From Pseudomonas syringae (GTDB lineage: Bacteria; Pseudomonadota; Gammaproteobacteria; Pseudomonadales; Pseudomonadaceae), in contig NZ_WKCB01000032.1 in assembly GCF_021606685.1 (NCBI RefSeq), positions 1 through 57,683 of the forward strand: DNA of 57,683 bases, in the 5' to 3' direction. Shown here one piece after another: positions 8,049 through 16,543 of the stretch; the first letter of the stretch is position 1; each line of letters begins with the position of its first letter. Below the pieces are notes generated by a model. It had not been told where the DNA came from, did no database searches, and was given only the letters and a program-made list of their open reading frames with translations. The position numbers and the translations under genes were made by a program.

Positions 8049-8828
8049 TCAGGGCTGATAGCCCATGCGCCAGCTCACGGCCCGGGTTGCTGCCAGCAAA
8101 CGCTGGGCCGCCGGGCCATCTTCGTCGGCGTGGAACAGCGAGGTCGGCCCCACCACGGTCATCACTGCCGCCACTTGCCCGACCGCGTTGAACACCGGCG
8201 CCGACAACGCATCCACCCCCGGCATCAGCAGCCCATGCACAAAGTGCAGGCCGCGCTGGCGGATCTGCTGGCAGGCGCTGGCGTACGCCTGGTCATCTGC
8301 CAGGGCATGGGCGATACCGGCCTGGATCTCACGCTCGCGCAGTTCAACGGTTTCCCGCGCTGGCAGAAACGCGCTGAACACCAGCCCGGTAGATGAACTG
8401 AGCAACGGCAGCACCGAGCCCAACTGCGTCACTACCGTCACCGCGCGCACCGCCGGTTCGATCTGCACCACCGTCGCGCCCTGGTTGCCCCAGACCGCCA
8501 GGAAGCACGTTTCATTCAGCTCATCGCGCAGTTCCGCCAGGGGCAGGGCGCCGACTTTCAGCACGTCCATGCTGCCCAGTGCAGCCAACCCCACACGCAG
8601 CGCCTCGCGGCCCAGGCCGTAATGGTTGGTGGCGGTGTTCTGTTCGGCAAACCCCGAGGCGATCAGCGCCTGCAGGTAGCGATGCACCTTGCTCGCGGGC
8701 ATCTGCACGTGCTCGGCCAGGCGCGACAGCGAGGTGGCGGGCGACAGTTCGGCCAGGGCCTTGAGGATATCGGTGCCCACTTCGGCCGAGCGGACTTTCT
8801 GTTTACCGGTGTCGCGGGGCTTTTCCAT
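8049..8828 (-). CDS. hmgR: IclR-family repressor of the homogentisate operon (HmgR)
   Basis: This 259-residue IclR-family regulator has a winged helix at about residues 15-75 (AEVGTDILKALAELSPATSLSRLAEHVQMPASKVHRYLQALIASGFAEQ) and the effector-binding IclR domain after that. It is divergent from hmgA, as HmgR is in P. putida, where the protein represses hmgABC and homogentisate relieves repression. I chose the ATG at 8828; an in-frame TTG at 8891 would put the N-terminus inside the candidate operator. The name rests on family and position rather than alignment. Confidence 0.88.
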   Translation of the reverse strand: MEKPRDTGKQKVRSAEVGTDILKALAELSPATSLSRLAEHVQMPASKVHRYLQALIASGFAEQNTATNHYGLGREALRVGLAALGSMDVLKVGALPLAELRDELNETCFLAVWGNQGATVVQIEPAVRAVTVVTQLGSVLPLLSSSTGLVFSAFLPARETVELREREIQAGIAHALADDQAYASACQQIRQRGLHFVHGLLMPGVDALSAPVFNAVGQVAAVMTVVGPTSLFHADEDGPAAQRLLAATRAVSWRMGYQP

Positions 8829-8892
8829 GGAGGGGCGGGAATCCGAGAGATGAATGGGCGTCTTTATAGCTTGACGGTCGATAGTGATCAAA

Positions 8893-8917
8893 TTACGTTA
8901 TGCGTAACTGGATTACG
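8893..8917 (+). promoter_or_regulatory. Candidate HmgR operator and hmgA promoter
   Basis: Three TTACG half-sites lie exactly one helical turn apart: TTACG at 8893, its complement CGTAA at 8903 and TTACG again at 8913. The first two form the dyad TTACG-N5-CGTAA (8893-8907). The third overlaps a plausible -10 box, TACGAT (8914-8919). The site lies between the divergent hmgR and hmgA starts, where a repressor bound to it would cover the hmgA promoter. The ribosome site AGAGGATG follows at 8937-8944. Confidence 0.55.
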
Positions 8918-8948
8918 ATAAAAACAACTTCCGCTCAGAGGATGATCC

Positions 8949-10232
8949 ATGAACCTCGAATACCTGTCGGGTTTCGGCAATGAATTCGCCAGCGAAGCCT
9001 TGCCCGGCGCACTGCCCGTCGGCCAGAACGCCCCGCAAAAAGCGCCCTATGGGCTGTACACCGAACTGTTCTCCGGCACCGCGTTCACCATGGCCCGCAG
9101 TGAGGCCCGCCGCACCTGGCTGTATCGCATTCAGCCGTCGGCCAATCATCCCGCGTTCGTCAAGCTGGAACGGCAACTGGCCGGTGGGCCGTTGGGCGCG
9201 GTGACGCCGAATCGGCTGCGCTGGAACCCGCTGGATATCCCCAGCGAGCCGACCGACTTTATCGACGGGCTCGTAGGAATGGTCGCCAATTCGGGGTCGG
9301 AAAAGCCCTCAGGCATCAGCATCTACAACTACCGCGCCAACTGCTCCATGGAACGCGTGTTTTTCAACGCCGACGGCGAACTGCTGATCGTCCCCGAGCA
9401 GGGCCGCCTGCGCATCGCCACTGAGTTGGGCGTGCTGGAGGTCGAGCCGCTGGAGATCGTTGTGCTGCCGCGCGGCCTCAAATTCCGCGTCGAACTGCTG
9501 GATGCGCAAGCACGCGGTTACGTTGCGGAAAACCATGGCGCGCCGCTGCGCCTGCCGGACCTGGGGCCGATTGGCAGCAATGGCCTGGCGAACCCGCGTG
9601 ACTTCCTCACCCCGGTGGCGCACTACGAAGACCTCAAGCAACCGACCACCCTGGTGCAGAAGTTCCTCGGTGAACTGTGGGCCTGCGAGCTGGACCATTC
9701 GCCGCTGAACGTCGTGGCCTGGCATGGCAACAACGTGCCGTACAAATACGACCTGCGCCGCTTCAACACCATCGGCACGGTGAGTTTCGATCACCCGGAC
9801 CCGTCGATTTTCACCGTATTGACCTCGCCCACCAGCGTGCACGGCCTGGCCAACCTCGACTTCGTGATCTTCCCACCGCGCTGGATGGTGGCCGAGAACA
9901 CCTTCCGGCCGCCGTGGTTCCACCGCAACCTGATGAACGAATACATGGGTCTGATCCAGGGCGCCTACGACGCCAAGGCCGAGGGCTTCCTGCCCGGTGG
10001 CGCGTCGTTGCACAGCTGCATGAGCGCCCACGGCCCCGATGGTGAAACCTGCACCAAGGCCATCAACGTGGAGCTGGCGCCGCACAAGATCGAAAACACC
10101 ATGGCCTTCATGTTCGAGACCAGCCAAGTGCTGCGCCCGACCCGGTTCGCCCTGGACTGCCCGCAACTGCAACCCTCTTACGACGCGTGCTGGGCCTCGC
10201 TGCCCGCCACCTTCAACCCGAACCGGAGATAA
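8949..10232 (+). CDS. hmgA: Homogentisate 1,2-dioxygenase
   Basis: This 427-residue protein opens the aromatic ring of homogentisate to give maleylacetoacetate, using Fe(II) and oxygen. The family signatures are clear: the N-terminus [19 protein letters not shown], the iron-ligand region [27 protein letters not shown] and the following [14 protein letters not shown]. The length is normal for the family. The gene is first of a tight operon (three bases to fahA) and is preceded by a good ribosome site. Loss of this activity gives brown pyomelanin in Pseudomonas. Confidence 0.97.
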   Translation: MNLEYLSGFGNEFASEALPGALPVGQNAPQKAPYGLYTELFSGTAFTMARSEARRTWLYRIQPSANHPAFVKLERQLAGGPLGAVTPNRLRWNPLDIPSEPTDFIDGLVGMVANSGSEKPSGISIYNYRANCSMERVFFNADGELLIVPEQGRLRIATELGVLEVEPLEIVVLPRGLKFRVELLDAQARGYVAENHGAPLRLPDLGPIGSNGLANPRDFLTPVAHYEDLKQPTTLVQKFLGELWACELDHSPLNVVAWHGNNVPYKYDLRRFNTIGTVSFDHPDPSIFTVLTSPTSVHGLANLDFVIFPPRWMVAENTFRPPWFHRNLMNEYMGLIQGAYDAKAEGFLPGGASLHSCMSAHGPDGETCTKAINVELAPHKIENTMAFMFETSQVLRPTRFALDCPQLQPSYDACWASLPATFNPNRR

Positions 10233-10235
10233 CCC

Positions 10236-11522
10236 ATGACGCAGCCAACTTCTACCCGTAGCTGGGTGGCCTCCGCCAACGGTCACGCGGATTTCCCGCT
10301 GCAGAACCTGCCGTTGGGGGTGTTCAGCATCAACGGCTCGGCCCCGCGCAGTGGCGTGGCGATTGGTGACTGCATCCTCGACCTGCACGCCGCCTTGGAT
10401 GCGTTTGACGGCGAGGCACGCCGTGCTGTCGAGGCCACCGCTGGCGGCCAGTTGAATGCCTTCTTCGAACTGGGCCGTGGCCCGCGCGTGGCCCTGCGTG
10501 AACGCCTGCTGGAGCTGCTCGGTGAAGGCAGCCCGCTGCAGGCCCGTGAGGCCCAGGTGTTGCACCGCGCCGCCGATTGCCAGATGCATGTGCCGGCCAG
10601 GATCAATGACTACACCGACTTCTACGTGGGCATCGAACACGCGCAAAACGTCGGCAAGCTGTTCCGTCCCGACAACCCCTTGCTGCCGAACTACAAGTAC
10701 GTGCCGATCGGCTATCACGGCCGCGCCTCGACCATTCGCCCCTCGGGTACCGACGTGCGCCGCCCCAAAGGCCAGACCCTGCCGGCGGGCCAGACAGAAC
10801 CAAGTTTCGGCCCCTGCGCGCGCCTGGACTACGAGCTGGAGCTGGGCATCTGGATCGGCCAAGGCAACGCCATGGGCGACTCGATTGCGATTGGCGATGC
10901 GGCCGAGCATATCGCCGGTTTCTGCTTGCTCAACGACTGGTCGGCGCGGGATATCCAGGCCTGGGAATATCAGCCGCTGGGGCCGTTCCTGTCGAAGAGT
11001 TTCATCACCAGCATCTCACCCTGGGTGGTCACGGCCGAAGCCCTGGAACCCTTCCGCAAGGCTCAACCGCCACGTCCTCAAGGCGACCCGCAACCGCTGC
11101 CGTACCTGCTCGATCAACGTGACCAGGCCGCCGGTGCACTGGATATCGAGCTCGAAGTGCTGCTGACCACCGCCGCCATGCGCGACCAGAATCTGCCGCC
11201 CCATCGCCTGGCCCTGAGCAACAGCCTGCATATGTACTGGACCGTCGCGCAATTGGTGGCGCATCACAGCGTCAACGGTTGCCAGTTGCAGGCCGGTGAT
11301 CTGTTTGGTTCGGGCACGTTGTCGGGGCCTGAAACCGGGCAGTTCGGTAGCCTGTTGGAGATGACCGAGGGCGGCAAAAAGCCCATCGAGTTACCGTCTG
11401 GCGAAGTGCGCAAGTTCCTTGAGGACGGCGACGAAATCATCCTGCGCGCTCGCTGCAGCCGTGAGGGTTTTGCCTCCATCGGCTTTGGCGAGTGCCGTGG
11501 CACCGTGATTGCGGCGCGCTAA
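10236..11522 (+). CDS. fahA: Fumarylacetoacetase
   Basis: This 428-residue fumarylacetoacetate hydrolase splits fumarylacetoacetate into fumarate and acetoacetate, the last step of tyrosine and phenylalanine degradation. The N-terminal FAH domain (SWVASANGHADFPLQNLPLGVFS) is followed by the catalytic domain with DYTDFYVGIEHAQNVGKLFRP, YHGRASTIRPSGTDVRRPKGQ and the metal-binding LDYELELGIWIG. It lies three bases after hmgA and 12 bases before maiA, in the usual hmgA-hmgB-hmgC order; the P. putida name is hmgB. Confidence 0.97.
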   Translation: MTQPTSTRSWVASANGHADFPLQNLPLGVFSINGSAPRSGVAIGDCILDLHAALDAFDGEARRAVEATAGGQLNAFFELGRGPRVALRERLLELLGEGSPLQAREAQVLHRAADCQMHVPARINDYTDFYVGIEHAQNVGKLFRPDNPLLPNYKYVPIGYHGRASTIRPSGTDVRRPKGQTLPAGQTEPSFGPCARLDYELELGIWIGQGNAMGDSIAIGDAAEHIAGFCLLNDWSARDIQAWEYQPLGPFLSKSFITSISPWVVTAEALEPFRKAQPPRPQGDPQPLPYLLDQRDQAAGALDIELEVLLTTAAMRDQNLPPHRLALSNSLHMYWTVAQLVAHHSVNGCQLQAGDLFGSGTLSGPETGQFGSLLEMTEGGKKPIELPSGEVRKFLEDGDEIILRARCSREGFASIGFGECRGTVIAAR

Positions 11523-11534
11523 GAGGGCAGGGTG

Positions 11535-12179
11535 ATGGAACTCTATACCTACTACCGTTCCACCTCGTCGTACCGGGTGCGCATCGCGCTGGCGCTCAAG
11601 GGCCTGGACTTCACGGCAGTGCCGGTCAATCTGCTGGTGCCGGCGGGCGGCGCCAATCGCCAGCCGGAATACCTGGCGATCAACCCCCAAGGCCGCGTGC
11701 CGGCCTTGCGCACCGACGACGGCGAGCTGTTGATTCAGTCGCCAGCGATCATCGAATACCTGGACGAACGTTATCCACAGGCGCCGCTGCTCAGCCAAGA
11801 CCTGGCGACCCGCGCCCATGAGCGTGCGGTGGCGTCGATCATCGGCTGCGATATTCACCCGCTGCACAACTCCAGTACGCAACATCTGCTGCGCCAATGG
11901 GGGCACGACGAGGCGCAGCTGCTGGAATGGATCGGGCATTGGATCAGCCAAGGGCTGGGCGCGGTGGAGCAGTTGATCGGCGATACGGGCTTCTGCTTTG
12001 GCGAGCAGCCGGGGCTGGCGGATACCTTTCTGATTCCGCAGCTGTATGCGGCTGAGCGGTTCAAGGTGCCGCTCGTAGCGTTCCCGCGCATTGGGCGGGT
12101 GGCGGCGTTGGCGGCGCAGCACCCGGCGTTTGTGCAGGCGCATCCGGCCAATCAACCGGATACCCCATTAACACCCTGA
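11535..12179 (+). CDS. maiA: Maleylacetoacetate isomerase (zeta-class GST)
   Basis: This 214-residue zeta-class glutathione transferase isomerises maleylacetoacetate to fumarylacetoacetate. The N-terminal motif LYTYYRSTSSYRVRIALALKGL includes the SSxxxR active-site signature of the zeta class, and IIEYLDERYPQ completes the thioredoxin-like domain. It is the third gene of the homogentisate operon. The ATG at 11535 is preferred over a GTG three bases earlier because of the spacing to the GAGGGCAGGG ribosome site. Confidence 0.96.
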   Translation: MELYTYYRSTSSYRVRIALALKGLDFTAVPVNLLVPAGGANRQPEYLAINPQGRVPALRTDDGELLIQSPAIIEYLDERYPQAPLLSQDLATRAHERAVASIIGCDIHPLHNSSTQHLLRQWGHDEAQLLEWIGHWISQGLGAVEQLIGDTGFCFGEQPGLADTFLIPQLYAAERFKVPLVAFPRIGRVAALAAQHPAFVQAHPANQPDTPLTP

Positions 12180-12242
12180 CTCACAAGGTTTGCGCCGATC
12201 TCCAGCGTGTAAAAAATATAAAAACAATACAGGTACCTTGCG

Positions 12243-13583
12243 ATGCACACTCAGATCGCCAGCTTTCGTGCGGCACTCGACGCCCGTCCGGTGTCGCGCT
12301 ATCAGTGGTTGATTCTCTTGTTACTGGCGCTGCTGCTGGTGACCGATGGCTACGACGCCCAGGTGTTGGGCTACGTGGTGCCGGCCCTGGCCAAGGACTG
12401 GGGCCTGGAAAAGGCGGCGTTCGGCCCGGTGTTCAGCGCCAACCTGCTCGGCCTCACGCTGGGCTCGCTGCTGGTGACGCCCCTGGCGGATCGATTCGGC
12501 GTGCGGCGCATCCTGCTCGGCTGTGTGCTGATCTATGCCAGCCTGACGGTGTTGATGGTATTCGCCCATTCGCTGAGCAGCCTGATGGTCGCGCGGTTTA
12601 TCTGCGGCATTGGCATGGGCGGCGCGATGCCCAGCGCAATGGCGTTGATGTCGGAGTATTCCCCACCACGCATGCGCACCTTGATGGTGACCCTGGCCGC
12701 GTGCGGCTTCTCGTTCGGCGGCGCAGCGGGTGGCTTTGTGGCGGCCGGTTTTATCGACGGCTACGGTTGGCAGGCGGTGTTTCTGGCTGGCGGTGTAACG
12801 CCGTTGCTGCTGTTTCCTTTCCTCGTATGGTTGTTGCCGGAGTCCCTGCCGCGCCTGCTGCGCGATGCACCGCCCTATGTGCGGCTGCGTAAGGTCACGG
12901 CGCGCATGCTGCCCGACTGGCAACCGCCGTCGGCAAGCGACGCAGAAAACCGCCAGGCGCCAGGCAGCCAGCTCACGGTTGTCGAATTGTTCCGCAACGG
13001 CTACGCGCGCCCGACCGTGCTGATCTGGGCGACCTTTTTTGTCAGCCTGATCCTGCTGTATTTCATGATCAGTTGGTTGCCCTCGCTGTTGCTGGAAAGC
13101 GGCCTGGCGCTCAAGGAAGCCAACCTTGTGACCTCGATGTTCCTGTTTGCCGGCACCCTGGGCGCCATCGGCATGGCGTGGTTTGCCGACCGTTTGAAGA
13201 GCAAGGTTCGGCTGCTCTGCGGCGTATTGGCGGCCGCCGCGGTGTGCACCATTCTGCTGGGCTTGAATCACGATAACCCTCGTTATCTGGTGGCCTGTGT
13301 GTTCGCCGCCGGGTTCTGCATCATCGGTGGGCAGTTGACCCTCAACGCATTCGCCAGCAACTTCTACCCGGCGCATGTGCGGGCTACGGGCACGGGCTGG
13401 GCGTTGGGTGTCGGGCGGTTCGGCTCAATCCTCGGGCCGCTGTTTGGCAGCATGCTGCTGGCGATGCATATCCCGGTGCAGCAGATTTTCTTCTTTTGCG
13501 CGATCCCGGCGGTGATGGCGGCGTTGTTGATTATCCAGGTGCGTGCGCCGGTTGCGGTGGACCCCAAGCACCCACTGCACTGA
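12243..13583 (+). CDS. MFS transporter, aromatic acid:H+ symporter (AAHS) type
   Basis: This 446-residue carrier has about twelve membrane segments and the AAHS signature DGYDAQVLGYVVPALAKDWGL in the first helix and loop, as in PcaK and related carriers. The loop motif LADRFGVRRILL is the usual MFS motif between helices 2 and 3. Its place behind hmgA-fahA-maiA suggests uptake of an aromatic acid that feeds homogentisate, such as homogentisate or a hydroxyphenylacetate. That substrate is inferred. A 63-base AT-rich gap after maiA leaves room for a separate promoter. Confidence 0.88.
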   Translation: MHTQIASFRAALDARPVSRYQWLILLLLALLLVTDGYDAQVLGYVVPALAKDWGLEKAAFGPVFSANLLGLTLGSLLVTPLADRFGVRRILLGCVLIYASLTVLMVFAHSLSSLMVARFICGIGMGGAMPSAMALMSEYSPPRMRTLMVTLAACGFSFGGAAGGFVAAGFIDGYGWQAVFLAGGVTPLLLFPFLVWLLPESLPRLLRDAPPYVRLRKVTARMLPDWQPPSASDAENRQAPGSQLTVVELFRNGYARPTVLIWATFFVSLILLYFMISWLPSLLLESGLALKEANLVTSMFLFAGTLGAIGMAWFADRLKSKVRLLCGVLAAAAVCTILLGLNHDNPRYLVACVFAAGFCIIGGQLTLNAFASNFYPAHVRATGTGWALGVGRFGSILGPLFGSMLLAMHIPVQQIFFFCAIPAVMAALLIIQVRAPVAVDPKHPLH

Positions 13584-13594
13584 ATGAGCCTTTT

Positions 13595-13724
13595 GTGGCG
13601 AGCGGGCTTGCCCGCGTTGGGATGCGAAGCGGCCCCTAAGCCTGCCGACGCGGTGTGTCTGGTAGACCGAGGTGCTTGGGTTGGGAGCGCTGCGCACTCC
13701 AACGCGGGCAAGCCCGCTCGCCAC
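13595..13724 (+). repeat. 130-bp paired REP-type element, copy B
   Basis: This element has the same length, ends and internal layout as copy A and is in the same orientation. The ends GTGGCGAGCGGG and CCCGCTCGCCAC are intact and most of the core matches copy A with scattered substitutions. It lies 12 bases after the MFS stop codon, between convergent genes, and may serve as a bidirectional terminator. Confidence 0.85.
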
Positions 13725-13782
13725 AACAAGCCCGCTTGCCACAACAAGTCCGCTTGCCACAATAACCCCGCTCGTCATAGGG
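13712..13782 (+). repeat. 18-bp tandem repeat array, about four units
   Basis: Three clear 18-base units (13712-13729, 13730-13747, 13748-13765) and one degraded unit follow the right end of copy B. The unit is the same as in the array at 6406-6549 and again begins with the element's own terminus. The same event therefore happened at two separate copies. Confidence 0.85.
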
Positions 13783-13791
13783 GGCGATGCT

Positions 13792-14595
13792 TCAGTGCAC
13801 CACTGAATTGGGTGGCAGGTGCCCCAGTCGCTCGGTCAGGCGCAGGCGTTGGATCGGGTCTTCGCTGAGCAGCAGCGCATGTTCGAGGTCGAAGCGCTCG
13901 GCGTTCGGGCAATCCAGGCGCTGGTACAGGCTGGCGCGGGCGAGGTAGTCGGCGGCATTCGCATTGCCCAGTTCCAGCACGCGTTCGGCGTCGACCAGGG
14001 CGGCCAACGGGTTGTCATTGGCCAAATGCAGCTGGCGCAGGTTGCGCGACAGCCTTTGCAGGATCGCACGCGGTTCGGCGTTATGCAGGTGGTCGGCCTG
14101 CAACTTGAGGTTGGGGCCGTATTGGCGTTGCAGCAGTTCGCGGCAGTCATTGGGGTACAGGCGTCGACCGCCGCAGGGGTCCAGCAGGTGATCGGCACCG
14201 GGCACCCGCAGCAGGAAGTGGCCCGGAAAATTGACCCCGACCATGGGGATATTCAGGCGTCGCGCCAGTTCCATGGCCACTAGGCCCAATGCCAGAGGTT
14301 GCCCGCGTTTGCGTTGCAGGACCTTGTCCAGCAGGGCCGCGGCGGGGCGCAGGGGGGTGAAGTCATCCTGAGCAAAGCCCAGGTCGTTCATGCACCGCAG
14401 CAACGGTTGGCCCAGTTCATCTGCCGGTAGCATGGGCATGCCCAGGCCCACCTGGTGCTGCAGCGCCGTCAGCTCCTGCAGGATCAGCAGTGGCTGCACC
14501 GCCGGGTCGTGCTCGGCGGCAATCCACAGCGCGGCTTCAAACAGCGCTGGGGGTGAACGTTGCAGGCAGGCGAAAAAGGCTTTGCGGGGGTTCAT
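13792..14595 (-). CDS. SirB1-family protein with transglutaminase-like and TPR regions
   Basis: This 267-residue protein belongs to the SirB1/YchA group. The N-terminal half carries a transglutaminase-like fold with LQRKRGQPLALGLVAMELARRLNIPMVGVNFPGHFLLRV, and the C-terminal half (about 195-260) forms TPR-like helices (ADYLARASLYQRLDCPNAERFDLEHALLLS). The usual catalytic cysteine of transglutaminases is not evident, as is common in this family. The molecular role is unknown. In other bacteria relatives lie near prfA/prmC, but here the gene stands alone. Confidence 0.85.
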   Translation of the reverse strand: MNPRKAFFACLQRSPPALFEAALWIAAEHDPAVQPLLILQELTALQHQVGLGMPMLPADELGQPLLRCMNDLGFAQDDFTPLRPAAALLDKVLQRKRGQPLALGLVAMELARRLNIPMVGVNFPGHFLLRVPGADHLLDPCGGRRLYPNDCRELLQRQYGPNLKLQADHLHNAEPRAILQRLSRNLRQLHLANDNPLAALVDAERVLELGNANAADYLARASLYQRLDCPNAERFDLEHALLLSEDPIQRLRLTERLGHLPPNSVVH

Positions 14596-14780
14596 TGCAT
14601 TCTCCGGCGTATGCCCCGTTTTAGCCTTGCTGGGAATTTTCGTCCAGTGGCAGAAGAAATATCCCCGTTACTTATGTCGCAGAGCCCGCAAAATCATGCG
14701 GCTTATTCCAGCGTGCTCCAGCAGTTTCTTGCCGCACGCCTATACTTGGCGACTACAAGAAGTGATTCGGGAGCTCGACG

Positions 14781-15800
14781 ATGTTTGCTCTCATGCACAG
14801 CACCCGCCTTGAATCGCTGCACCTGAGCATCGACCCGGTGACGGGGTTGAAGGCGGTCATAGCCATCCATAACAGCCGCCTGGGCCCCGCCTTGGGCGGC
14901 TGTCGCTACCTCTCATACCCCGACGACGAAAGTGCCGTGGCCGATGCCGCGCGCCTGGCCCAAGGCATGAGTTACAAGGCCGCATTGGCGGGGTTACCGG
15001 TCGGTGGTGGCACGGCGGTGATCTTGCGCCCCGCCCATGTGGAAAACCGCGCGGCGCTGTTTGAAGCCTTTGGCCGCTGCATCGAGCAACTCGATGGCCG
15101 CTACATCACCGCCATCGACAGCGGCACCTCGGTGGCGGACATGGACTGCATCGCCCAGCACACCCGTTTCGTCACCAGCACCAGCGCCGCCGGCGACCCT
15201 TCGCCCCACGCTGCCATGGGCGTGTTCGCCGGTATCCGCACCACCGCGATGGCGCGACTGGGCAGTGACAATCTCGAAGGGTTGCGTGTGGCCGTGCAGG
15301 GCCTGGGCAACGTCGGCTACGCCTTGGCGGAGCAATTGCACGCGGCCGGTGCCGAGCTGCTGGTGAGCGACATCGATCACGGCAAGGTGCAGTTGGCCAT
15401 GGAACAACTCGGCGCACACCCCATCGCCAACGACGCGCTGCTCAGCACCCCCTGCGACATCCTCGCGCCGTGCGGGGTCGGCTCGGTATTCAATCGCCAG
15501 AGCGTCGGCCAACTGCGCTGCGCCGCCGTCGCCGGGTCTGCCAGCGCGCAATTGACCAACCTGCAAGTGGCCGATCAGCTGGAAGGGCGCGGGATCCTCT
15601 ACGCGCCGGACTACGTGATCAACTCCGGCGGCCTGATCTACGTCGCCCTCAAGCACGCCGGCGCGGAACTGCCGACCATCACCGCCCACCTGGCGAACAT
15701 CGGCACGCGCCTCACCGAAATCTTCGCCCACGCCCAAGCCGAAAAACGCTCCCCGGCACGGGTGGCAGACGAGCTGGCCGAGCGCCTGCTGTACAAATAA
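14781..15800 (+). CDS. Leu/Glu/Phe/Val dehydrogenase-family protein lacking the catalytic lysine
   Basis: This 339-residue protein has the leucine/phenylalanine dehydrogenase layout: substrate-binding lysine K66 in GMSYKAALAG, the Rossmann motif VAVQGLGNVGYALAEQL for NAD, and APDYVINSGGLI near the end. Family members oxidatively deaminate branched-chain or aromatic amino acids. The catalytic lysine, twelve residues after the first (GGGK in the family), is threonine here: T78 in VGGGTAVIL, codon ACG at 15012-15014. One base change from AAG would explain it. The enzyme may be inactive or altered unless the base is an error. It is monocistronic and ends at a clear terminator. Confidence 0.87.
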   Translation: MFALMHSTRLESLHLSIDPVTGLKAVIAIHNSRLGPALGGCRYLSYPDDESAVADAARLAQGMSYKAALAGLPVGGGTAVILRPAHVENRAALFEAFGRCIEQLDGRYITAIDSGTSVADMDCIAQHTRFVTSTSAAGDPSPHAAMGVFAGIRTTAMARLGSDNLEGLRVAVQGLGNVGYALAEQLHAAGAELLVSDIDHGKVQLAMEQLGAHPIANDALLSTPCDILAPCGVGSVFNRQSVGQLRCAAVAGSASAQLTNLQVADQLEGRGILYAPDYVINSGGLIYVALKHAGAELPTITAHLANIGTRLTEIFAHAQAEKRSPARVADELAERLLYK

Positions 15801-15814
15801 TCCAGGCATTAAAA

Positions 15815-15841
15815 AGGCCCTGAACCAATGATTCAGGGCCT
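15815..15841. terminator. Bidirectional Rho-independent terminator
   Basis: A perfect 10-bp stem (AGGCCCTGAA with TTCAGGGCCT) and a short loop lie between the convergent dehydrogenase and yebG genes. The As before it serve the minus strand; on the plus strand the T-rich tail is weak. Confidence 0.8.
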
Positions 15842-15855
15842 GTTCAATTCGGGCT

Positions 15856-16116
15856 TTATTCCGCCGCTGCGTTGAGCAACTCGGACAATGCGTCCGGCTG
15901 GCTCTTGAACGCCTTGGCAAATACATCGCGGTTCTTCGCCATGTAGATCCCGGCTTCTTCCACCTGCTGCTCGCTCAGGGACGGCACGGCTTTTTGCAAC
16001 ACTTCTGCCAGCAACTCAGCGAGTTCAAGCATCTTGTCATGACGGTCAGCTTCGGCTTTATCCATGAACAAACGCTCCAGATCTCGGCTGCTGCGGTATA
16101 CCACTTCGACGGCCAT
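15856..16116 (-). CDS. yebG: YebG-family SOS-regulated protein
   Basis: This 86-residue protein matches the YebG family: the start MAVEVVYRSSRD, then DKAEADRHDKMLELAELLAEVL and a C-terminal part with IYMAKNRDVFAKAF. In E. coli yebG is a DNA-damage-inducible LexA-regulated gene of unclear biochemical role. A near-perfect LexA box lies 44 bases upstream of the start, which supports both the name and the regulation. Confidence 0.9.
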   Translation of the reverse strand: MAVEVVYRSSRDLERLFMDKAEADRHDKMLELAELLAEVLQKAVPSLSEQQVEEAGIYMAKNRDVFAKAFKSQPDALSELLNAAAE

Positions 16117-16159
16117 TCACCACCTCACATGCCTTCACGATAGTTGTCTTTTGCGACTA

Positions 16160-16175
16160 CTGTATTTATATACAG
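16160..16175 (-). promoter_or_regulatory. LexA (SOS) box of yebG
   Basis: The 16-base sequence reads CTGTATATAAATACAG on the minus strand, a match to the CTG-N10-CAG LexA consensus with an AT-only centre; the flanking bases are TG and TA. It sits 44-59 bases before the yebG start, where it would cover the promoter. Damage-induced LexA cleavage would release it. Confidence 0.88.
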
Positions 16176-16281
16176 CAAAAAGAGTAAGCCAAACCATCGG
16201 GTTTGGGTAGCAGTTTTTTAATGTAGCCGGGAAATAGGGGTTTGCCACAACGCAAATTTATCTCGGCGGGTGAGCATACTT

Positions 16282-16411
16282 GTGGCGAGCGGGCTTGCCC
16301 GCGTTGGGCTGCGTAGCAGCCCCATTCAGGCAAAGGTGTTCTTCCAGATAAATCACGGTGGCAGGTTTTGGGCGCGCTTCGCACCCCAACGCGAGCAAGC
16401 TCGCTCGCCAC
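16282..16411 (-). repeat. 130-bp paired REP-type element, copy C (inverted core)
   Basis: The ends are the same as in copies A and B (GTGGCGAGCGGG and CGCTCGCCAC) and the length is again 130, but the core matches B better as its reverse complement (CTGCC, TCTGG and AGA blocks). The element is therefore inserted in the opposite orientation. Two internal hairpins are present (GGGCTGCGTAGCAGCCCC and GGGCGCGCTTCGCACCCC). No 18-bp array follows. The rest of the 16176-16543 gap holds no gene I can support. Confidence 0.8.
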
Positions 16412-16543
16412 AACAGCCAATCTGTGCCTCATGTCACGCGGCCACCATCTCACTCCCTAGCCCCTGGCCTTTTTTCTGCATGCAGAACAACCGTCACGTC
16501 CAACCCGCATTATCCGGTCGAGTCGACCTAAGGAAATACCCGC

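Noticed and set aside
16412..16543. Pho box upstream of psiE
   Set aside because: No pair of CTGTCAT-like direct repeats with proper spacing is visible; only weak partial matches.
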